DNA of 64,000 bases from Lycium barbarum (lineage: Eukaryota; Streptophyta; Magnoliopsida; Solanales; Solanaceae): assembly GCF_019175385.1 (NCBI RefSeq), contig NC_083340.1, forward strand, positions 14,272,336-14,336,335, written 5' to 3'. Under the pieces are notes generated by a model. It saw nothing but the letters and a program-made list of their open reading frames with translations, searched no databases and was not told the DNA's origin. Position numbers and translations under genes: made by a program. Below, piece by piece: positions 25,701 to 37,346 of the stretch. Position 1 is the stretch's first letter. Each line of letters opens with the position of its first letter.

Positions 25701-27988
25701 GATTGAGGATGTTGACAGCCTAGACACAGCTCTGGAGTCTTTCACAAAGGTTGAGAAAATTGAGGATTCAGAAATAAAGTTTACATGTGAAAAATGTAAG
25801 GAGCAAGTCTCCATCGAGAAGCAGCTTGTGCTGGATAAGGCCCCTTCTGTCGCTGCCCTTCATTTAAAGAGATTCAAAACAGATGGTTCTCTTGTTGAGA
25901 AGATTGACAAATATGTCTCATTTCCTCTGGAATTGGACTTGCATACTTATGCTGATAACAACCAAATCGATAATGTGAGTTCCTGTTTCTCCTTTGAGTC
26001 TATGCTAGAACTAGTTTTGCAGGGGTTCTTTTGGTTTTAGGAGATGAAGAGTAATTTCTAGTGCTTAAAAGCACAGTTTTAGAGGTAAATGTTTCCTGCA
26101 TACTTAAGTTTTAGTAGCTGCAAGTTCTGGGATTCTTATACTGTATTTTTCTCAAAGAATTAGCTGATAGCCCTGGAGAAGTATTTTCGTGGGATGAGTT
26201 TAAAATTTTCTCCTTATGTTATATAGGGTATGGGGTCTAAGCAGGGTAAATGTTGTACACAGAATTTCACTAATTTTCTTTTAAGATCTTTCTTTTGTTT
26301 GCTTAATCTATTAAACAGGAAATGATTTTGAATTTTTCTTCTTGTGCACAGGAAGAACTGAAGTATGATCTTTATGCAGTTATAGTGCATATAGGATTTT
26401 CATACAGTTCTGGGCATTATTACAGCTTCATTCGCTCTGCTCCAAATGAGTGGTACAAATTTGATGACTCAAAGGTATATTGTATACTGCAAATGAATCT
26501 TTATTCTTTTTTTTTTTTTAATAGTTTTGGGTGGTATTAATCTGTTTTCTTAAGTTTCCTAATATTATGGGGATTTCCAACTTTAGAACTATCTTGTTTT
26601 TGTGCTGCGTTCAATATCTGTTCATCTTTGCTTATTTTTTTTATAGAGTGACAGAACCGTTCCCTTACCATTATTATTACTATTATGTTAGCATTATCTT
26701 ACGGCCGTTTTCTTGGTCATGATTGTGAATGAAAATACTTTTACTTGAGCAACAAAAAAAATTACGTTAGCATTGTCTTATTCTTCGATTTTATTACAAC
26801 TGATGCTTCTTTTACTTTGGTTATCTTTAATATTTGTAGTCTCAGTACTTCTCTTCAATATTTTCATCATAGCTTTTTACTCTCGCATTTCTTTCAAATC
26901 ATGTTCCAAAAGAACGATTTTACCCCTACCTTTCAAACTGTGCATTTCTTTCAAATCATGTCTCCGATAGACCCCACTTGTATACAGAGTAATAGAACCC
27001 TGCAGTTCCCCCGGCATAAAGGGGCAAAACAAGCATGCATGATGAACTGATTTGATATCCATTTGAACTTGATAGGTTGTTCGGGTTCGAGAAGATTATG
27101 TTTTGTCACAGGAAGCATACGTTCTATTTTACGCAAAGAGGGGCACTCCCTGGTTTTCAGATTTTATTGACGGGCTAAAGCCCTTTATAGATCCGTCAAT
27201 ATGGAATACTTCTCCCAAGTCTGTCTTAGAGAATACAGATGCTGTCTCCGAAACTTCTCCGCGTCTACCGAGTGCCCAGGCTTTCTGTGTGAAAGAATCC
27301 AATGATGCTGCAAATGAGTCATCTCCCAATTCTCTCAAGAAGGTTCAGGATAGTAAAGGAAAGGAAAATATGCAGATGATGTCTGCTTCTAGACCACCAT
27401 TACGTGCAAGTAATATTCTGGATTCCAAGTCACCTGAATTGGATAAAGTGTCTTTACCTTCAGTACTCAAAGAAAACCGCAGTGCTCTGGACCCTGTTTC
27501 AACTAGCAGAACTCTATATATCACACCCGAAACACCACCTAGATCCCCAAGCCCAGAGATATACAGAGAAGATCCCCCAGGTAACCACATCTTCCACTTC
27601 TATTTTATCATCAACTTTGTTGCCTATAGTGTTAATAGAGAAGCTTGTGCTAAACCATTGGTTCTTATTTGCAGATAATGATTACCATATTCCTCGTGGC
27701 CATCTAAGAACGGCAGGCCAGGTATCTTGCAAAAAGCAACTGCAGAAGGAGCTTGAACAGGACATGGAAAGAAAGCAGGCGTGTTCTCTGATAAAGAAAA
27801 ACATGCGTGGGTCTAGAGCCCAGCAACTACTATCTGCAATGAGAGGCTCACAAAGTGAAGGTTCCGCTACCAAGAGGAGGAGAAGGATGGAAGTATCTCC
27901 AACTAGAGACGACAGTAATTCCACCAGTCGCCGAAGGTCTAGCTTTGGCTCTACGTTGCGTACTGTAATGGCTGGCAGCATGAGATAA
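22728..27988 (+). CDS. UBP20/21: Ubiquitin-specific protease (UBP20/21 type)
   Basis: Coding exons: 22728-23192, 23763-23883, 24257-24367, 25339-25508, 25636-25974, 26352-26474, 27076-27580, 27675-27988; 715 aa, against about 695-732 aa for Arabidopsis UBP20/21 (from memory). It removes ubiquitin from proteins as a cysteine protease. Order: acidic/Pro-rich N-terminus (about 1-155) with a short imperfect repeat (AKPNDDEPSP/AKPKDDEPSP); USP domain from GAGLSNLGNTCFLNAVLQ (catalytic Cys about 166), QQEDAHEFLQ box, zinc-ribbon cysteines WCCNC (292/295) and FTCEKC (340/343), LHLKRF, catalytic His in SSGHYYSF (about 424) and the FDD acid box (about 440); then a C-terminal tail with basic TKRRRRM, a possible nuclear signal. 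All catalytic residues are present. Intron 3 holds a MITE. Confidence 0.93.
24821..25202. mobile_element. MITE with about 85-bp inverted ends in UBP intron 3
   Basis: The left arm (24821-24905; 'ttttggtccttatgatatc...aagcacatttaacctt') is matched in inverse by the right arm (25110-25202; 'aaagattaaacg...gagggactaaaag'). The arms share the 'GATATTTGACTAA-CACGTTTAA' type core. A half-copy lies at about 4600-4735. It lies entirely within an intron and does not touch splice sites. Confidence 0.75.
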
Positions 27989-28601
27989 GCTATGGGCAAA
28001 TACTAATAATTTCTAACTGGAAACTCTGAACTAAGGGGGTTACGGAAAAGGGTCCTCCTACCAAGCACTAGTCATCTTGTATCCTCAAAACAAACACGGC
28101 TCTAGGTTGCTTTATAGATATTGGCTGTTTTTTGTTCATATTCAGAGTTCCATTGTATAGTGCTGAGTAAGAGTTTTATGTTTTATTCTCTTGGGAATTT
28201 ATGTTTTATTCTCGTGGGAATAATTATTACTCCCATATATCTAAGAACTTCGCGAGCTTTTGCAGTATGAACTTATTATCTACAGTGAACTTTAGTACAT
28301 AGTAAATGCCAATGCTTTCATTCATTTGTAATTTCTTGATTCATTGAGTTGAGGGGGTGTAATACAAATATGTGCTTAGTTGAGAGTTATTTTTGAGGTT
28401 CTCGGAATAAAACGTTTAGATCCAAGCATCTTCAATGAACAAAGAGAATGGAGATCAGCATAATTCAGGCAACTTTTTTGGCTTCATTGTATGTTGTTCT
28501 TCTACATCATAGGTCACATAAAGCATTCTAGGTCATTTCTTGTTAATATCGAACAAATTATATTCCTGTTTCATTTGTCCACTTCTTTAGCTCCAGAATT
28601 C
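27989..28601. other. UBP 3' UTR and USP-gene upstream region
   Basis: No ORF of note. Contains a direct repeat 'tttatgttttattctc' (about 28175 and 28199). The downstream part is the promoter of the next gene. Confidence 0.55.
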
Positions 28602-28609
28602 TATATAAG
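28602..28609 (+). promoter_or_regulatory. TATA box of the USP-like gene
   Basis: TATATAAG, 76 nt before the start codon at 28685. That would leave a leader of roughly 45 nt, consistent with a short, CT-rich plant 5' UTR here. Confidence 0.7.
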
Positions 28610-28684
28610 GATCTGAAGGGCCTTGAGCAAATCCCTTCCCTTCTCCTTCAAAAAATAAATAATTTCCCCCATTTCACTTCAAAA

Positions 28685-30157
28685 ATGGATGTTATGGCTG
28701 GTGATTTAGAAGAGAACAATTTGTGGAAGAAAACACCAGATCAAGTTTTTAACTTTCAGCATTCACTCATAGGGTCATCAGATGTTCCTAAACATGTGCT
28801 TATAGTCATGGATGCATTGAAAGAATTCTCCATTGAGCCTCTTGAATGGGCTCTAAAAAATGTTGCCTTGAAATCATGTTGCAGAGTTACAATTCTTGGC
28901 ATGATGCCCTGGCTCAATATTCCTCGTATATATATACTTCCATGTTAAATCATTTATGTACTTCTGATATGCAAGATTTTGTGTATCAAATAGGCAGATT
29001 GAACTGAATTTGGACGAGTCAAAATGTTGCATTATTAATGGGCGGGTCGATGACTTGTTTAAAAGTTACTTGTGCTGAAATGAACTAAACAATGGATCAT
29101 AACCCAACCTGTTTAATTTTTAACTACATTTTTTTAATATTCTTAATATTTCTTTAAGTATCTAATAATTTTGTTCTCCTTATGATGACTATATATAACA
29201 TATTAAACAAAAACAAATATCGTTTTAAAAATATTTTGACAAGATTTCTTATGGGTCAGTTTGAGCTACGTATCAGACCAACTTTTAAATGGGTTAGATT
29301 TGATGGGTTAAAATGGGTTGAGTTAATAAATAGACGTGTCATCAACCCGCTCAAACTTGACAGATTAAGTGGATCATGTGTTCATGAACTAATTTTGCCA
29401 CTCTATGCAAGATGATCATTATATATTTATGTGTTTTGCTTATTTTATAGTCTCCGCGAAGACATGGTCAGACATCTGGAGTGTGGATTTTGAAGAACTT
29501 TCAATCATTAGAGAGAAAAGGGATCAGTGGAGAAGTGAATATGCCAAGTATCACAAAGTTCAATATTTAATTGACCTTTGTGAAAAATACGGGGTACGTA
29601 TTATCATCATTCCTCTGAGCTGTCTTAATATTACTACTATATAAGATCTTGTCTAAACGAGTTCTTCCGGCGAGCTTAATTATTTTCTCATCAATTCATT
29701 TAGGTAGAGCCAAAAATCAGAACTGAGATGGGTCATCCACAGAAATTGCTCGTGGTTGATCTAATCACTAGCCTTCAAGCAACTCTAGTAGTATTCGACA
29801 GGTATTAGCAATATGATATTACTTGCCTTAATTTTTAAAAGACGAATTTCACTTATTGTTATGGATACTTACATGTAATTACATGTGATAATAGTATAAT
29901 AATATTTTACGTACGTTGCCAATGTTTTATAAAATTGCAGGCACCACGACAAGAAGAATATAGAATACTATGCAGAGAAAGTACCATATGATATGGTGGT
30001 AATAAACGAAGATGGAGAAGTGGATATGATCAAAGGAAGGTCTCAGAAAAGTAAGAAAGCAGAAGAATCCCCAGCTTCAACGGAAACTGCAGCCACAAAA
30101 CCGATGATATCTGGACAAATAATAAATTTTTTCAAGCCAAAGTGCGTGAAAACCTGA
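28685..30157 (+). CDS. Universal-stress-protein-like (adenine nucleotide alpha hydrolase-like) protein
   Basis: Coding exons: 28685-28925, 29451-29593, 29704-29801, 29941-30157; 232 aa. Residues about 36-190 read as one USP/adenine-nucleotide alpha hydrolase-like domain: first strand KHVLIVMDALKEFS, helix LEWALKNVAL, strand RVTILGMMPWLNIPL, a Trp-rich joint (KTWSDIWSVDFEEL), a charged helix (EKRDQWRSEYAKYH), then LLVVDLITSLQATLVVFDR. Strand VVFDRHHDKKN follows and a Lys/Ser-rich tail ends GQIINFFKPKCVKT. The domain resembles the N-terminal USP part found alone or fused to kinases in plants; here there is no kinase. I do not see a clear GxxG-x9-GS ATP loop, so ATP binding is uncertain. Specific function unknown. 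Intron 1 (about 525 bp) contains a degenerate repeat with 'gggtt' words. Confidence 0.82.
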
Positions 30158-31540
30158 AATTAGAATTTATCATATATGGCTGCATTAGAAATTAGAATAA
30201 TGTATCACTTGTATGGAAGGGGTATATGTACAAGAATAAATAAATAAATACTTACTATAAATAGTTTTATATGAGCTATAAAAAAGAAAAGAGAAAGTGA
30301 TACGTGTTACACCATCCATTGTAAACCCCAATCAAGAGAATGCAGCATCTTCAAGAGTCAATATCAGCATATTTTGCTATTATAATAAGGTGCAATTTCT
30401 CCCTTTTCTTTCTTTTATCATTTTATTACTTGAGTTGTTAACTGGTAATTCAGATCTTCAGAATTAAAACCAATAGATATTGAACAACTTTACTGCGACG
30501 GGGATTAAGAAATAACTTGACCAAGAATCTATTTTATGTTAAAGAAAAAATTATCTTTAATTGGGGTTTTAATATTTATCATTATTTAATTCAATTTTTA
30601 TCAAGATATCTTGATAGATGAATAGTTTTTTTAATAGTAATTTGGTTGGTACTGATATGCTAGAACAGTAGTTCGAATATATGTTGAGAGTATGTCATAT
30701 ATTTTTTTGAAAAATGGAAAACCCCCGACAAATCGGCAAAATTAGGATCGATGAAAAATGGACTTAATTTATCTAATCTAGTTCTAATATTTAGAAACCC
30801 GATTTAATTTAATTTTATGAAAAAGCCGACTCAAACCAATCTGATCATGCATTATGACTCAAATCAAACCATGGACACACCCTCATCTGCGCATGCATTA
30901 TTGTCTGGATCATATGGTCATATCTAGTGAGGATATCTTGAAGACCAGTTCTTTCAGTTGAAGAAGCATTCGTGTTGGAAAAAGTTGACTGCACTTTCTG
31001 ACGATGATAAGAAAGTAAAAAGGAAAGTTGCAAAAAGAGGCAGTTTGAAGTTTTGCTTCACTCTATTGCGTTTACAATTATCTCATTTATGTGCTCACAT
31101 GGGGATCACTCAGCCACCTACTAGGGGACCAAATATTTGCCGATAACAATATGATCATTGGAAATTCATTTACATTTTTTTGGTATACGGGTTTGATGTA
31201 CCCTATTCCCAGGGGTGGTACAAGTATCTTTTTTTTTTCTTCTTAATCTTCAGTAAGAGTCTCAAAGAACTCCTGTAATTAATACACCATTTGTACAAGT
31301 AGTTGATATGTATTCAATGAAAATTTAAGAAATACGGATGATGAATAGTTTGATTCTTATTCTGAATATCAATATGAAAGTACATTAAGGATAATAATAT
31401 TTGAAGTACAAGTAATCGATGCTACTTCAGTACTTAAGCATTTTATATATGCTAATGAAAATACATGCTGCATTAACTAGAGAACGGGAAGCAAGGAAAC
31501 AAGAAAAGATAGTCCTATTTGTTATTGATTCTTTAAGGTT
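30158..31540. other. Convergent 3' intergenic region, no gene seen
   Basis: Lies between the forward USP-like gene and the reverse glycine-rich gene A, so it holds both 3' ends. AT-rich, short ORFs only. Confidence 0.6.
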
Positions 31541-31561
31541 CAGTAGAAGAAATTATGAAAT

Positions 31562-32485
31562 TCAAGGAATGTAGCCACCATGACCACCACCTCCACCACT
31601 TCCACCACCCCCTCCATACCCACCTCCATGTTCACCTCCACCACCATATCCCCCTCCTCCTCCTGAACCACCGCCACTGCCACCAGCGTGTCCACCACCG
31701 TAAGCTCCTCCTTCGCCACCATATCCCCCTCCTCCTCCTGAACCACCACCACCGCCACCGGCATGTCCACCTCCATATGCTCCTCCTGCCCCACCACCTG
31801 CACCTCCACCACTTCCATATCCACCACCTGCAGCTCCTCCTGCACCATAGCCTCCTCCACCACCTCCTCCATGACCGCCTCCCCCTCCATATCCACTACC
31901 AGGTAAACCTCCTGCTCCTCCATAGCCACCACCACTTCCTCCCCCTTCTCCGCCTCCATAACCGCCTCCAGGAACACCTCCCGCACCATAACCACCACCA
32001 CTACCACTACCACCTCCTCCACCACCACCATATGCGCCTCCATGTTCTGCACCTCCGCCATATCCACCGCCACTTCCTGCTCCTCCTCCACCTCCATATC
32101 CTATACCATGTTCACCACCTGCACCATAACCACCTCCTCCACCATGGCCACCACCACCACCTCCTCCATATCCTCCCCCATGCTCTCCACCAGGTACATA
32201 GCCAGCACTACCCCCACCATTACCACCACCTTCACCACCACCTCCATATCCACCATGATCAACCACACCTCCATAACCACCACCACCTCCAGAACCTCCA
32301 CCTCCACCACCTCCATATCCCCCAGCTCCACCAACTCCATAACCTCCTCCTGAACCACCACCATGGCCGCCTGCACCATAGCCAAGACCTCCCTCTAGAG
32401 TAAGGAGGGCTCTAGAAGAAGCATAACATATGGTTGCACTAAGTAACACAAGAAAAAGAACACTAGAAATCTTATGATAAGCCAT
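31562..32485 (-). CDS. Glycine-rich secreted protein A (cell-wall type GRP)
   Basis: Single-exon reverse-strand gene, 307 aa. It begins MAYHKISSVLFLVLLSATIC, a signal peptide with a likely cleavage after about residue 22-24 (YASS|RA), then RALLTLEGGLGYGAGGHGG. The rest is almost wholly Gly with Ala, Ser, Tyr and His in GGGGYGGG and GEHGGGYGGG blocks, ending GGHGGYIP. This is the class I structural GRP pattern, with export to the cell wall expected; Tyr residues could be cross-linked (inference). A TATA box lies 56 nt upstream of the ATG. It is the most divergent of the four cluster members but shares signal peptide, an RTL/RALL...LE/LD motif after it, and promoter words with them. Confidence 0.88.
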   Translation of the reverse strand: MAYHKISSVLFLVLLSATICYASSRALLTLEGGLGYGAGGHGGGSGGGYGVGGAGGYGGGGGGGSGGGGGYGGVVDHGGYGGGGEGGGNGGGSAGYVPGGEHGGGYGGGGGGGHGGGGGYGAGGEHGIGYGGGGGAGSGGGYGGGAEHGGAYGGGGGGGSGSGGGYGAGGVPGGGYGGGEGGGSGGGYGGAGGLPGSGYGGGGGHGGGGGGGYGAGGAAGGGYGSGGGAGGGAGGAYGGGHAGGGGGGSGGGGGYGGEGGAYGGGHAGGSGGGSGGGGGYGGGGEHGGGYGGGGGSGGGGGHGGYIP

Positions 32486-32540
32486 GGAAGAATGTTTGTC
32501 AATTCCACGACTTTGGTGTTAATATGCAAACGATTATACC

Positions 32541-32550
32541 TATTTATAGA
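32541..32550 (-). promoter_or_regulatory. TATA box of GRP gene A
   Basis: Reverse-strand TCTATAAATA, 56 nt upstream of the ATG at 32485; the same word occurs at gene C (42191-42200). Confidence 0.75.
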
Positions 32551-32556
32551 CATACG

Positions 32557-32591
32557 CTCCCCCCCCCCAGCCGCCCCCCCCCCCCCCCCCA

Positions 32592-32626
<35 letters not shown>

Positions 32627-32630
32627 AAAG
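32557..32630. repeat. C-run / A-run / (CA)n low-complexity tract in GRP A promoter
   Basis: Successive C runs, an 18-A run and a CA repeat lie immediately upstream of the TATA box of gene A. Such homopolymers are often mis-assembled, so exact lengths should not be trusted. Confidence 0.9.
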
Positions 32631-32809
32631 CATGTTGTTGTAGGGGGATGGTCCAAAACCGTGTCAAAGAGTGGTTGAAGCACATGCAAGAAGAAATTTT
32701 TGCTACCCCCACTATGTGCAATCTGCACAAAAATACACACCGAATTAAGTGGAATAAAGGCAAAGGAAGACAATACTATAAATGATCACTTCTTGCACTA
32801 GTAGACTAC

Positions 32810-32841
32810 AGTAGTGTGCTTTTGCTGGCATCCACAACTTT
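32810..32841 (-). promoter_or_regulatory. Conserved upstream block of GRP A
   Basis: The plus-strand text 'agtagtgtgcttttgct...ggcatccacaacttt' recurs almost unchanged upstream of B (38157-38196) and C (42341-42380). A lacks an internal 8-bp 'catttgct' present in B and C. Conservation between otherwise diverged paralogue promoters suggests a cis-regulatory role (inference). Confidence 0.55.
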
Positions 32842-33783
32842 GATTATTACTGGCATTCACAGCCCAATTCGTCCCTGTTTGATGATGAAGTTCAATCTAT
32901 CCAATTCAAACCATTTTCAGACTATTAACTAAATACTAGTTCGTTCATATTTCATTTTAGTTATATATTGATTGGGTACAAGTTTGATTTTTTTTCCCTT
33001 TAAATTTGTGCTTTTAGACATTAGACATACCATGATATTTGTGTGTGGCTAGCTATTTTAGACATTAGACACACCATGATATTTGTGTGTGGCTAGCTAT
33101 AAAATGAAAAGTAAAATGAGAAGTTTAAAGCAGGAAGGAATTAGAGATTTAGAGTTTATATGGATTCATTCAGTAGCCTCAGCTTAAGACAATAATAGCT
33201 GGGTAAAAAATTAGAATACAACAAATTTCCTATAGTTTCATCCCTATGTAAAGAATCGAATACCGATTTCTTTCACCCTTTATATAAATTAAATCCCGAT
33301 TTGTATTATACGCTTACAAGTTTAACGTGTTAGGACATCCTCATTAATTTACTACAAAATATGAGACACACACTCAAGATTGTTAATACATATATATTTT
33401 TAATTTTCCTTTAATTAGACAATACTTCATTTTTTTTTATCTACAGGCCATCGATTTATGTCATGTTCTTATCTTTTGAAGCTCTCATTGAAGGGATAAA
33501 AAGAAGTGTTGGGAGAGATGAAGAGTAACAAGTAGTTTACACCAATTTCATTTCAGTGGTGCCAAAACAAAAATCCACAACCCCCCCCCCCCCCCCTCCA
33601 TCCCTCACCCCCCAAACTATACAGTTTTTGATAAAATCTGGTGTATCGCGCATAGCATGTACTATCTCCGTTTTAATTTAAATGTGTTTCAAAAAAAGAT
33701 ATTCATCTTGAATAGATTAATATGGAAAGTAGGACAATTAAATTGAAATCGAGAGACTATATATTCCCCTGTCTTCATCGCTA

Positions 33784-34018
33784 CTCCTTTCAGCTCAATT
33801 TATGTGAAGGTGTTTGACTGAGCATGAAATTTAAGAAAAAAATAAATAGTTTTGAAACTTGTAGTCTAAAACAAGTCATAGAAGTTGTTGTGGCTTAATG
33901 AATTAAGGTAAAATGAGAAACTTGAAGATAATTATTACTAAATATAGATATATAGGTGTCATTCTTTTTGAACTGAACGACTAATAAAAGAGTGTATTGT
34001 AAATTGGGACAGAAGGAG
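33784..34018. mobile_element. Stowaway-like MITE (TA target duplication)
   Basis: Starts CTCCTTTCAGCTCAATTTAT and ends ATTGGGACAGAAGGAG, imperfect inverted ends with TA on both sides (33782-33783, 34019-34020). The CTCC...GGAG ends with TA duplication are the Stowaway signature. Length is 235 bp. Confidence 0.8.
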
Positions 34019-34372
34019 TAATATTTTTGTACAAGTTTGAATATTTAAATCCTAATTATAAAAAATAAATTAATCTAGTTATATTTTTACTATATTAGAA
34101 GAGCCAGTCGATCAGTGGATGGACATGGCTGCTTCTTGCCAATTACTTTCAAATTGAGGGCATGGTTGACTTTTGAGAGCATCACATTTTCTTTCTACTT
34201 ACTTCTAATCTCTTCAAGATCATATTTTCTTCAATAAATAATAATGTGTTAATAAAATTAGAATATTTTATGTGTATTAATAAAAACACAAATAAATTAC
34301 ATGTTGAAAGTGTAGGAAATTATTATCATAGTCCGTATATTTTATTAGGTTAATTCCGTTCATTTCTTATTA

Positions 34373-34675
34373 CTCCCTCCCCCATCTTTACTTGTCATGT
34401 ATTGATTTGACACACCTATTAAGGAGCCAAAACTAGAATGATAATTTTACTATATAACCCTAATTATTGTTAAGTAACCTAATGATTGAAATCAATAAAA
34501 CATATTTTAAAAGTTGTGCAGCCACTAAGAATTTCTTGAACTTTCCAACCCAGTAATTAATGATAAGGGTAAATAGGTATGAAATAGTAAATTATCTCTT
34601 GATTTTTCAAGCTGGACAAATAAAAATGGACAACTCTTGTTAATATACAGGACAAGTAAAAATGGACAGAGGGAG
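34373..34675. mobile_element. Stowaway MITE (TA target duplication)
   Basis: Starts CTCCCTCCCCCATCTTTACTT and ends with the inverse ...AAAAATGGACAGAGGGAG, with TA flanks (34371-34372, 34676-34677). The arms match over about 25 bp. Length is 303 bp. Confidence 0.85.
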
Positions 34676-35454
34676 TAATAAGTTTTGAAATATACATGTT
34701 TTAAAAATGTTTATCCTCTATTTTAATCAAATGCGTGAAAAAGATATTTTCAAAAAACATCTTCTTCATTAAATTTCGTAAAAATGAATACATAAAATCT
34801 TATTATTCATAATTTTTTTAATTTACTTTTTAATAATTATATTTTAATATACTTAGTTACAGATATGCCTTCCATGAGGTGCAAGCGTAGAATTTTCATA
34901 ATATAGGAGATACAAGTGTTTGATTTTAAAATATAAAGAGCGTATCTGATACTTAGTCATAATAAGTTCATAAGTTGATAAAGTTAAGCTTAGAGAAAAT
35001 TAATAGAAGAAATTTAAACAATAGGGAGGATTTAGATTGAACCCAAAAAACACTAAGATGTGTGTACACATATTTCTTTTAAAAGGATTAAGATATAGTT
35101 GGTCCGTATCTTTTTTAAAATGATTTTGTTACATCCGTAGAGGGGGAAAATAAGAATCTACTGATGGGATCGTGGAAGGCAGGGAGTTCCCCAAAACTAG
35201 CGCTCAGACCATTCGCTTGTACCTAAAAATATAGGACTATAACAAATACTATTTGAACTAATTGAACTTTAATTGTATTTATTTAATAATACTTTCATAA
35301 TTTTATTATTAAACTAACTCATTTTTCCGGGTTGGGCCCGTGCTTGCATAGGCTTACCATTATGTAGTAGTATATATGATTGTAAGAATATGTTAAATTG
35401 AACGTTAATAACAACAAATTGGTCTAGGTAATTTAACCTTTTAGTGACATATAC

Positions 35455-35600
35455 TAGGGCAGCCCGGTGCACAAAGCATATCGCATTAGCAGAGTCCGGG
35501 AAGGGCTTCACCCCAAGTGATGCGTAGACAACCTATCCTAATGCAAACATTAGTGTCTGTTTCCACAACTCAAATCCGTACTATAGGAATAAATGCACAA
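35455..35600 (-). mobile_element. Degenerate SINE fragment (Au-like), reverse strand
   Basis: Text such as 'gggcagcccggtgcacaaag', 'gtccgggaagggcttcaccc' and 'ctgtttccacaactcaaatcc' matches, with decay, the reverse complement of a widespread plant tRNA-derived SINE (recalled as the Au type). The last phrase would be its B box. No poly(A) or duplication is seen. Confidence 0.6.
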
Positions 35601-36368
35601 AGATATTTTCTTAAAAAAATTGTTTTATTACGATGAACATTCACAATTGCACGGTTTTAACCACCATTTCGTCACTTTTTCATTTTAAATTTTATGTGCG
35701 ATTATAAGGGAAAAGAGAAGGCAAGTTTGCCCGCCACTACTTATATGTCTGCTACTTGGAGTAGCTGACAGAGGATACGAAATCTTGATTGTACGTACAT
35801 AGTATGTCTTTCTGTAAAATTGATTCTGAAATCTTGGATTAAGAGGCCAGGTATTCCCTTCCAAATACAATTGTAGTCAGGGCGGAGCCAGAGATCAAGG
35901 TACAGGTTCAATCGAATTCATTAATTGTACGTGGTCCAAACTTTAATATTTGTCTTAAGATATTTATTTAATATGTACAAATTATTAATTTAGAGCTCAC
36001 TAACTTTTAAAGGGACTTTTACACTCTATGATTGTAATTCTATACTCCTTGTTACCGCTGGACAATAATGTCACCCTCAATTAGTTTCTTTGGAACAGAT
36101 ATTCGACTACTGTGAGAAGACAAATTTTCAAATTCGACATTACAAGCTTGATAAATAACCTTGAAATTAAAGAGCCAACATGGCAACATGTGCTCCCTCT
36201 GTTCCATTTAGAAGTGTGCATATTTTGACTTAACAGAGAAACTGAACTCAAAAAAATTAATTATCATTAGTTAATCGTTTTAATGGTTTGAAAACGGCTT
36301 TTTGTTTTATGCTATTAATCTATTGGTTTGGTTAACCATTTTTTGAGTGACCTTAATGGTTTAACCAA

Positions 36369-36626
36369 CACTACAAAAAAAAATTACTATTTTCTCACTA
36401 AAATGTTCAGTGACTATTCCCACTGAATGCCAGTGGAAAAATCTAAATATTACGGAGTAGTATTTTCACATGAAAAAATTAGAAAGTTTCTAGCGTTTCA
36501 ATGAGAACCTGTTTCCCACTGTGCATTTTCCGAATGAGCTGGTTCGGTAGGAATGAGGTGAAAAATGATGTTTTATAATATAAATTTTTCACTGAATGTC
36601 AGTGAGAAAAACCTTTATTTCTAGTC
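36369..36626. mobile_element. Possible small CACTA-type non-autonomous element
   Basis: Begins CACTACAAAAAAAA; its right end '...acctttatttctagtc' inverts to a similar sequence, and the subterminal words 'ttttctcac', 'cagtg' and 'ccactgaatg(c/t)cagtg' occur inverted at both ends. The 3-bp flanks do not match, so the call is tentative. Confidence 0.45.
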
Positions 36627-36757
36627 AGACCGATAACCCAATAGGTGTATTAAAGTTGCCTTAAACTCGTCCAATCAAATACTTAACAATTTCTAGCAGT
36701 CCGATAACCCAATAGGTGTATTAAAGTTGCCTTGAACTCGTCCAATCAGATACTTTG
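36616..36757 (+). repeat. Tandem duplication, about 2 x 71 bp
   Basis: 'ccgataacccaataggtgta' recurs at 36630 and 36701 and the match continues for about 57 bp ('attaaagttgcctt.aactcgtccaatca.atactt') with two mismatches. The period is 71 bp, including a preceding 'tttctag..cag'. Confidence 0.9.
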
Positions 36758-37346
36758 AATCTTTCTTCCTAAGTGCAACTCCCCGTGGTTGAAGGAGCTT
36801 AATGAATTTTGCTAGGAATTGTCGGGATAAAAGTAAATGAAGTTTAATTCCCTCTTATAATATACTACAACATTTCAGACATGAGTTTGGTCCCTGCTCC
36901 TTAAAAGGAAGAGGAATGCGTAACTAGAATCGCTGTATCCCTTGTTCTTTATGTAGACTTTAAGGGCAACATTCATTCTTTAGTTATTAGATAGAAGTTT
37001 AATTAACATTTTATGCTCCTTTCAACTATTATCTCGAGATCGTCCAATGTAATGTTGCTAACTATGGCATTCATGCAACATATAGAGAATATACAGGAAT
37101 TTGACAAAACATTTTTCTGATAATTAAATGCACCAAGTATCACAAGACATCTTTCTATAGACATCATTCTGATAATCAAATCAAGAGAAACAAGAATGCC
37201 CATATATTAAGAGCAAATTTAAATTTTGCTTTTAGAAAGTAACCTCTTCTTGCAACAATTTGATCATGTTATTTTCAATAAGTATAGATAATTAAGAAGA
37301 GGAAATCCTTTAGTGTGTGCAAATTGTGAAGAGAATAAATAAGATT

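Noticed and set aside
29182..29415. 77-codon ORF in intron 1 of the USP-like gene
   Set aside because: Lies in a degenerate 'gggtt'-rich repeat and is skipped by consistent splice sites that join two halves of the USP domain in frame.
31555..32403. Long forward ORFs (282, 176, 175 codons; His/Leu- or Ser/Thr-rich) over the glycine-rich genes
   Set aside because: They are mirror frames of GGN codon repeats, which rarely generate stops on either strand. The reverse frame has the signal peptide, TATA box and conservation.
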